From positions 870,277-934,276 of the forward strand of contig BCIJ01000001.1 in the NCBI GenBank assembly GCA_001599935.1: a stretch of DNA of 64,000 nt, written 5' to 3'. Positions 59,278 through 64,000 of this stretch are shown piece by piece. The stretch is from Holtermannia corniformis. Taxonomy: Eukaryota > Basidiomycota > Tremellomycetes > Holtermanniales. Under the pieces are notes generated by a model. That model was given only the letters and a program-made list of their open reading frames with translations, made no database searches and was not told the DNA's origin. Every line of letters starts with the position of its first letter. Positions within the stretch are counted from its first letter, which is position 1. Position numbers and translations under genes: made by a program.

Positions 59278-60940
59278 CTATACAGATGCTGGCTGTTCTG
59301 GGATCTGGCGACGTTCGAATAGCCACGCATGGGAGCGCTTGCTTTTGCCGTGGGCAAGCTGACCGCAAGGCGCCGGTGGCGTCGACGTCGCTGGTTCCTG
59401 GCGTCCAGCACTGGTGACATGACGATACAAGCTGATGCTTGCCTCCACATCGCGTTTCTTCTGAGTACTGATGTTGAATCTGACCGGCGTTGGCTCGACT
59501 GTTGCGCCGGGAGGCTGGCACGATACCGCCGCCTGCAGTACCTCGCCATAGTCTAGGGCTCGAGAGGCGACGTCCTCGCCGGTTAGCCAGACTTTTCTCT
59601 CCGTGCCGACAGGAGGCACTGCGTTGTTGAGAGCGGCGAAGGGCATCAGTGCACGTTGAGTTGGCACACCATGGTACGTCTGGGACATCGGCAGTGTCGC
59701 TATGTCACCGGATCTCGTCGGTCTTGCTTTGAGAGCGGCATCAGCGTTTGTTCCGGTGCCACCGTCATTCTGCTCGTCTTGGAATTCCAAAGGCGGTTTG
59801 GCTTTCGTTGCAGGCCGCAGCTGCGAGTCGTCGTCGACGAACTGCAGAGGCTTGGGTTTCGGGTATTGGCCTGAGCGCACACGCTTGCTCGATGGCTTGG
59901 CAGATGGGGCGAAGCTGTCTATGTCGTGATGCGACTGCACGGGCTGGGATGAATACAGACAGTCGATGGATTCATCCTGCTGCTTCGAGTCATTCAAGAG
60001 TGTGTCATCGGCTACTGGTGTCCTCTTCGCTGCGCCGAGACCGCTTTTGAGGATGGCAGGATCAGGACGTAGCATGCGGGGTTGACGGCGAGCTTTGGTT
60101 TGCCCAGTATCGCGCTTTGATCTTCCTTTCGGCCTTGATTCAGGCTCACACACGGCACGAAGCGGAGTGATGACACGTCTCAGTGTGGACGCGGCGCGAG
60201 ATCTACACAGGATCGTGAGCCTAGGACCGACGACGCCAGTCGACCTACTTCGAGGTCGAAGTCTTCTGCGGTGAGGTATCGTCGGTGAACAGCAGCTGAT
60301 GCGGATGAGGTACCTCTACCTTGCGGGCCGACGCCCTCTTCAACTTGCGCTTGTTCTCACTGGACGCTCTCGGCGTTGACAGCAGTGTCGCATTGAGAAT
60401 CTTCAGAGGGGATGTGATGCTGTATGGCTTTTCCGGCGTTACACGGCTAGGACTTTCGGCAACCGGCAGCGCCCTCTCGAACGCAACCAGACTAAAGCCC
60501 TTCCCATGACTCTTAGACGCCTTGTGCGTACTCTTGACGCGCCCCGATCGTTCGCCATCAACCTCGCGCGTCAGGGTCAGTCGAGGTCGAGGTGTCTCGT
60601 CACGCATAATCATCTCGCATTGCTTCTTGACGGGCGACTTCTTCTTGGCTATAGTCTTCTTCTGACCCTGTTCGGCGCGTGGGGACTTGTGATGCTCTTG
60701 CTCTGCGTCCATCTCGGACAGTGCATCGTGAAAGGTAGCTGGTGACTCTCGCTGCCGTCTGCGTTTGACGGGGGAAGCGTACGTCGTCGGCTTGCGTCTC
60801 GAGTGCGGCAGGGCAGGAACGCTAGACAGCACCGACTCGCCATCACCATCATGCTGCTGCTTAAAGACCTGCTGAAAGACCTCGGGTCTGCGGGAGATGT
60901 CTCTCGGATGCAGCAGCAGCAGCGGAGGATCATCTGCCAT
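59278..60940 (-). CDS. Basic, disordered nuclear-type protein, unknown
   Basis: Two exons are joined by a roughly 46-nt intron (donor GTAGGTCG near 60245) that keeps the frame: KTSTSK then SRAASTLRRVITPLR. The product of about 535 residues is rich in Ser, Pro, Lys and Arg. It has several basic clusters (RRKPTTYASPVKRRRQRE, KKKSPVKK, ENKRKLKRASARK) that could be nuclear signals, and many SP/TP sites that could be kinase targets. The C-terminal half has a smoother segment, FAALNNAVPPVGTERKVWL then ASRALDYGEVLQAAV. No domain is recognised. Position next to FAN1 (convergent, 105 bp apart) says nothing firm about function. Confidence 0.65.
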
Positions 60941-61493
60941 CGATTGATCGTGCTGAGGCTGGGACGCCCATGATGCGTTTCTCGAGGATCCGAACAGAGG
61001 CGTGGACAGTCGCGGCTATACTTGGATCAGCCGTCAACTCGCAACAAGACTCTGGTCGAGCTCGTCCGCCGTCCGACTCGCTCCGCTCAAGCTGTTGCCC
61101 TCACGAGCCTGCTTGTTCTGCCGGACTCACCGAGAACCCGGCGCGAACCTCCTGACTCTCATTCAGCAATGTCAACGGCGTCCCAACAGCCTCGTAGTCA
61201 ATCTTTGAGCCGAGTCGGATATCATTGTACACTGTGGACCTGATCTGTACGACGAGAACAGGTCAGCACAGACCCGGGCCGACGATGACAGCACAGACCT
61301 TGCGCACAGGCCTTGCCATCGTGTCTGACCGTCTGCTGGATGCGGATGCTAGGTCTGCTTCATCTGTCCGTGTTTGTGTTGGCTGCGGATGACCCAGCGA
61401 ACGCTGCGGGAACCAAGCGATCCCGAGAGATCGGCGGTGGCAAGTCGTGGTAAAGACGGGTGGCAAACCCAGCGCAGTGTGCATTCGATTCAT
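60941..61493. other. Intergenic region between two minus-strand genes
   Basis: About 550 bp. It holds the promoter of the gene starting at 60940 and the 3' end of the dehydratase gene. No coding frame is supported. Confidence 0.4.
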
Positions 61494-63222
61494 CTACCAC
61501 TCGCGCAAGCCTCCATCCTCGCCACGCCATACAGGGTTGGCCCACGCAACGTCCTTCTCGATGAACGCCTTGCTCGTCGCACGGACGAGCTCCTCGTTGA
61601 TCTCGACGCCGAGGCCGGGGAGTTGAGGGGCACGGATGTGGCCCGCTTCAACGGTTAGGATCTCGGGGTTCTGTGTGATGATCACTCAGAAATAGCTTGG
61701 ATCGAGAGGGGAAGACGGCTGTGTACGTACAAGAAGATAGGTCGATAGATCTGCTTCGCGGTTGTAGCTGTTCATGCTAGTCAGCTGTAATCCTGCCGAG
61801 GTAGAAGGAGCCAACGGACTGGATACGCCATGACATCTCCTGGATGCCGAACTGTAGGGTCGTCAGCGTCGCAAGTTTGAGCACATGAGCACATGAGCAC
61901 ATGATCTCACGTTCGGCAATGTCAGATCCATGTGAATCGACGCCAGCAAGCTGATCGGTCCATTCGGGCAATGCGGGCAGAACGCAACATCATCTAGAGC
62001 CCACGTCAATCCCGATCCTCCACCAACACATCACAGAACTCACAAGTCTCCGCCATCCTCCCGATCCTCAACGTCTCCGAAATCCCACCGGCATGTGCCA
62101 CGTCCGGCTGAATGATATCGCAGCACCCTTGCTCGAGGTACGGGCGGAAATCGGATCGGTGGTACAGGCGTTCGCCGAGGGCTATAGGTGCTGATGATTG
62201 CCGGGCAAGGGTTGCGAGCTCCGGGATCTGTCCGGCGAGCAGAGGCTCCTCGAGGAAGAGGGGCTCGAGCGGTGAGAGGAGCTCGACGAGTTGCTTGGCC
62301 ATTGGGCGGTGCACTAAGTGAGCATCAGCAGCTGTCGGCCGGAGCAGGCGGGTTCGATGCATGAGTTGGCGCAAGTTGTTGCTGAGTGCACCAGCCGCGA
62401 ACCGGGCCGCCGCACTCGGATTCGCTCCATTGCTTCTACAGGTCCCAACCCTGGCAGCAAAGCACTCACCTCGGCCATGGAAGTCCATCCCAACATCCAA
62501 TCCAACCCCCTTTGCAATCTTGAGCCGCTCAACAGCAGCCTGCAAGCTCTTTGGTGAGTCCAAAAACGCCAAGTCTTCCGTTGCGTTCATCTGCACTTGT
62601 CAACTCTCACGTCAACTGAATGCTCGATGCGAACTTTCACAGCCGTGAATCCCGCGTCTTTGCGAATCTGCGCTTCAGCGAGGATGTCAGATGGGCGGTC
62701 GCCGCCGATCCAGCACTGAGCCGGAGTCAGTAGTTGTGCTGGCGTAGGTGGACGACTGACGTAGACTTTGACCTTGTCGCGCACAAGGCCGCCGAGGAGG
62801 GACCAAACTGGCACACCGAGCTCCTTGCCCTGTCGGATTGTCAGCCACCGACCCACGATCTCTTCCACCAGTCTCACCCGCAGATCCCACAGGGCCGTAT
62901 CCAACCCACTGAGAGCGCTCATCAAGACCTCGCCTCCCCGGTAGAACCGGCCCATATACGCCGTCTGCCAGATATCTTGGATATTCTCGACCGGCCAGCC
63001 AATGAACCTCTTCTCGAGGTCACGTAGCGCCCCGAGGATGGCATCGCTGTGCCCCTCGAGCGTGGCTTCACCCCAACCAACCTGACCTGACGATGAAGTG
63101 ACTTTGACAAAGACCCATCGGGGTGGGAGAGGGAACGACTCGATAGAGACGATGGTGTGTTTAGAGAAGGCCGGGAGAGAGGCGGGGTTGCGCTCCGGCA
63201 GGGTGGTGGACGGTACCGACAT
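61494..63222 (-). CDS. dgoD: D-galactonate dehydratase-like enolase-superfamily enzyme (bacterial DgoD type)
   Basis: The start at 63222 is followed by SIESFPLPPRWVFVKV and GWGEATLEGHSDA, then FYRGGEVLMSALSGLDTALWD, LGVPVWSLLGGLVRDKVKVY and WIGGDRPSDIL. Downstream lie MDFHGR, PLFLEEPLL, IALGERLYHRSDF, IIQPDVAHAGGISE and LAPHCPNGPISLLA. The C-terminus is LPGLGVEINEELVR, then WANPVWRGEDG.LREW. Order and wording follow bacterial DgoD closely from end to end. The expected metal ligands (D of DFHG, E of EEP, E of GER) and the acid/base His of DFHG and AHAG are present. The reaction would be dehydration of D-galactonate (or a related sugar acid) to the 2-keto-3-deoxy acid. The gene has about seven introns, so it is fungal DNA and not contamination. 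Substrate specificity cannot be fixed by eye; fungal L-galactonate dehydratases are relatives. Confidence 0.85.
61879..61902 (+). repeat. Three tandem copies of GAGCACAT inside an intron
   Basis: Three perfect 8-bp units lie in the dehydratase intron between HMDLTLPN and FGIQEMSWR. A small tandem repeat that is probably variable in length. Confidence 0.9.
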
Positions 63223-63560
63223 GAGGTATCAGAGTGCTTGAGCTGAGCTGCTTGCTGTGTGGTAGATGGTCGTCTCGTTCCCGCGAGCTGGTCCAACTTT
63301 ATGGTCGGGTGCCAAGTTGCCACTGCCGAGCGTGCCGACCCGGACCGGTCGGGCAGCTGGCACGTGAGCGTAATCGGCAGCTGGGGATCACGTGACAAGA
63401 GTGTAACGACGCAGCCCACTTTGCACCACGTGCTTATTTCACCCGCGAACATTGCCTGAATGCGATCCATCATCCAACCCCTATGCGCGCTTTCAACGCG
63501 TCTTGCCGTCTTGTTGTTGCCTTTGTTGCCTTGTTTACGGTGTGCAGCGGGTAGGGCATC
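63223..63560. other. Divergent promoter region, dehydratase / downstream gene
   Basis: About 340 bp between divergent starts. Two CACGTG-type hexamers (near 63359 and 63427) and a GATCACGTGAC at about 63385 are visible. They are E-box-like sites of the kind bound by bHLH factors. Confidence 0.45.
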
Positions 63561-64000
63561 ATGGGAGATGCTACGCCACCCCCCTCGCAGATCCCGATAG
63601 CGGTCAAACGTCGGTCAAGCGCGCTCAGCTTCAATCTCGGTCCGCCACGGTCGGGCTCGGCCAGTCCCAACAGTGAAGCGGCAAAGAGCCCAGTGCTAGC
63701 TCTGGGCTCGCCGAGCGAAGAGAGCCTCATGCAGACGCCGAAGCGGGGGGTGAACGGCTCTGACGCCATGCCCATCAGTGATGACCCCGGTGCGTTGAGC
63801 TCGAGTGGTGTTGATCTTGATGCTGATCTTTGATCTGCACTGTAGCGACACTGAGATCCCACATTGCATCTCTCCAAACATCACTATATGATTCACATCA
63901 ACGCATCCTTGACCTCACGGCGTCCATCTCATCCAACCCTTCATCACCTGCTACACCGCTTGGGCCTCCGTTCAGCGCCGTGGACAAGCAGCTGCCCGCG
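63561..64000 (+). CDS. Unknown protein, 5' part only (runs off window)
   Basis: The ATG at 63561 gives MGDATPPPSQIPIAVKRR, a Ser/Pro-rich N-terminus with SP/TP sites (KSPVLALGSPSEESL, MQTPKRG). A 57-nt intron (donor GTGCGTTG) joins to ATLRSHIASLQTSLYDSHQ, a probable coiled coil, then SSNPSSPATPLGPPF. The frame is open at base 64000. No family recognised. Confidence 0.6.

Overview
The window is nuclear DNA from a fungus, most likely a basidiomycete. It carries single-copy eukaryotic genes broken by very short introns (mostly about 40-60 nt). The introns have GT..AG ends and a CTGAC/CTGAT-like branch motif close to the acceptor. The base composition is moderately GC-rich and the genes are densely packed on both strands. 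A Pucciniomycotina or Ustilaginomycotina yeast or smut relative would fit, but the genus cannot be fixed from the sequence. Exon joins below were worked out by reading splice sites and protein continuity, so gene ends are firmer than internal exon borders.

Left part (1-16 kb): the 3' part of an FG nucleoporin of the Nup159/Nup214 type, a thioredoxin-fold protein, the H3K36 methyltransferase Set2, protein O-mannosyltransferase Pmt2, the ERMES subunit Mdm12, the ribosome-assembly GTPase Nog2 and a 9.5 kDa complex I subunit. Middle-left (16-28.5 kb): a full-length ABCC transporter, an ABM-fold monooxygenase-like gene and a helical orphan antisense to its tail, a GH128 wall-type glycosidase, then a gene-poor stretch (25.0-28.2 kb) with two very small genes.

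Middle (28.9-46.2 kb): a long protein built on a catalytically degenerate DEAD-box helicase, then proteasome subunit Rpn9, nuclear poly(A)-binding protein Pab2, ATP synthase subunit d, mitochondrial rRNA methyltransferase Mrm2, a SET-domain protein methyltransferase, splicing factor Cwc21, a candidate secreted protein, a GT15 mannosyltransferase and the tri-snRNP protein SNRNP27. At 46.2-48.4 kb there is an array of three small, divergent paralogs on the minus strand. It is the most lineage-specific piece of the window.

Right part (48.7-64 kb): trehalose-6-phosphate phosphatase Tps2, the spliceosomal WD40-cyclophilin PPWD1, the repair nuclease FAN1, an unrecognised basic nuclear-type protein, a bacterial-type D-galactonate dehydratase (possible ancient transfer) and the start of an unrecognised gene that runs off the end.

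Most of the window is housekeeping and there is no obvious operon-like system. The points most worth following are the pseudo-helicase, the small paralog array, four unusually long introns (in NOG2, RPN9, TPS2 and CWC21; the NOG2 one recalls the snoRNA-hosting intron of yeast NOG2) and the DgoD-like gene. No tRNA, rRNA, transposon or CRISPR array was recognised.
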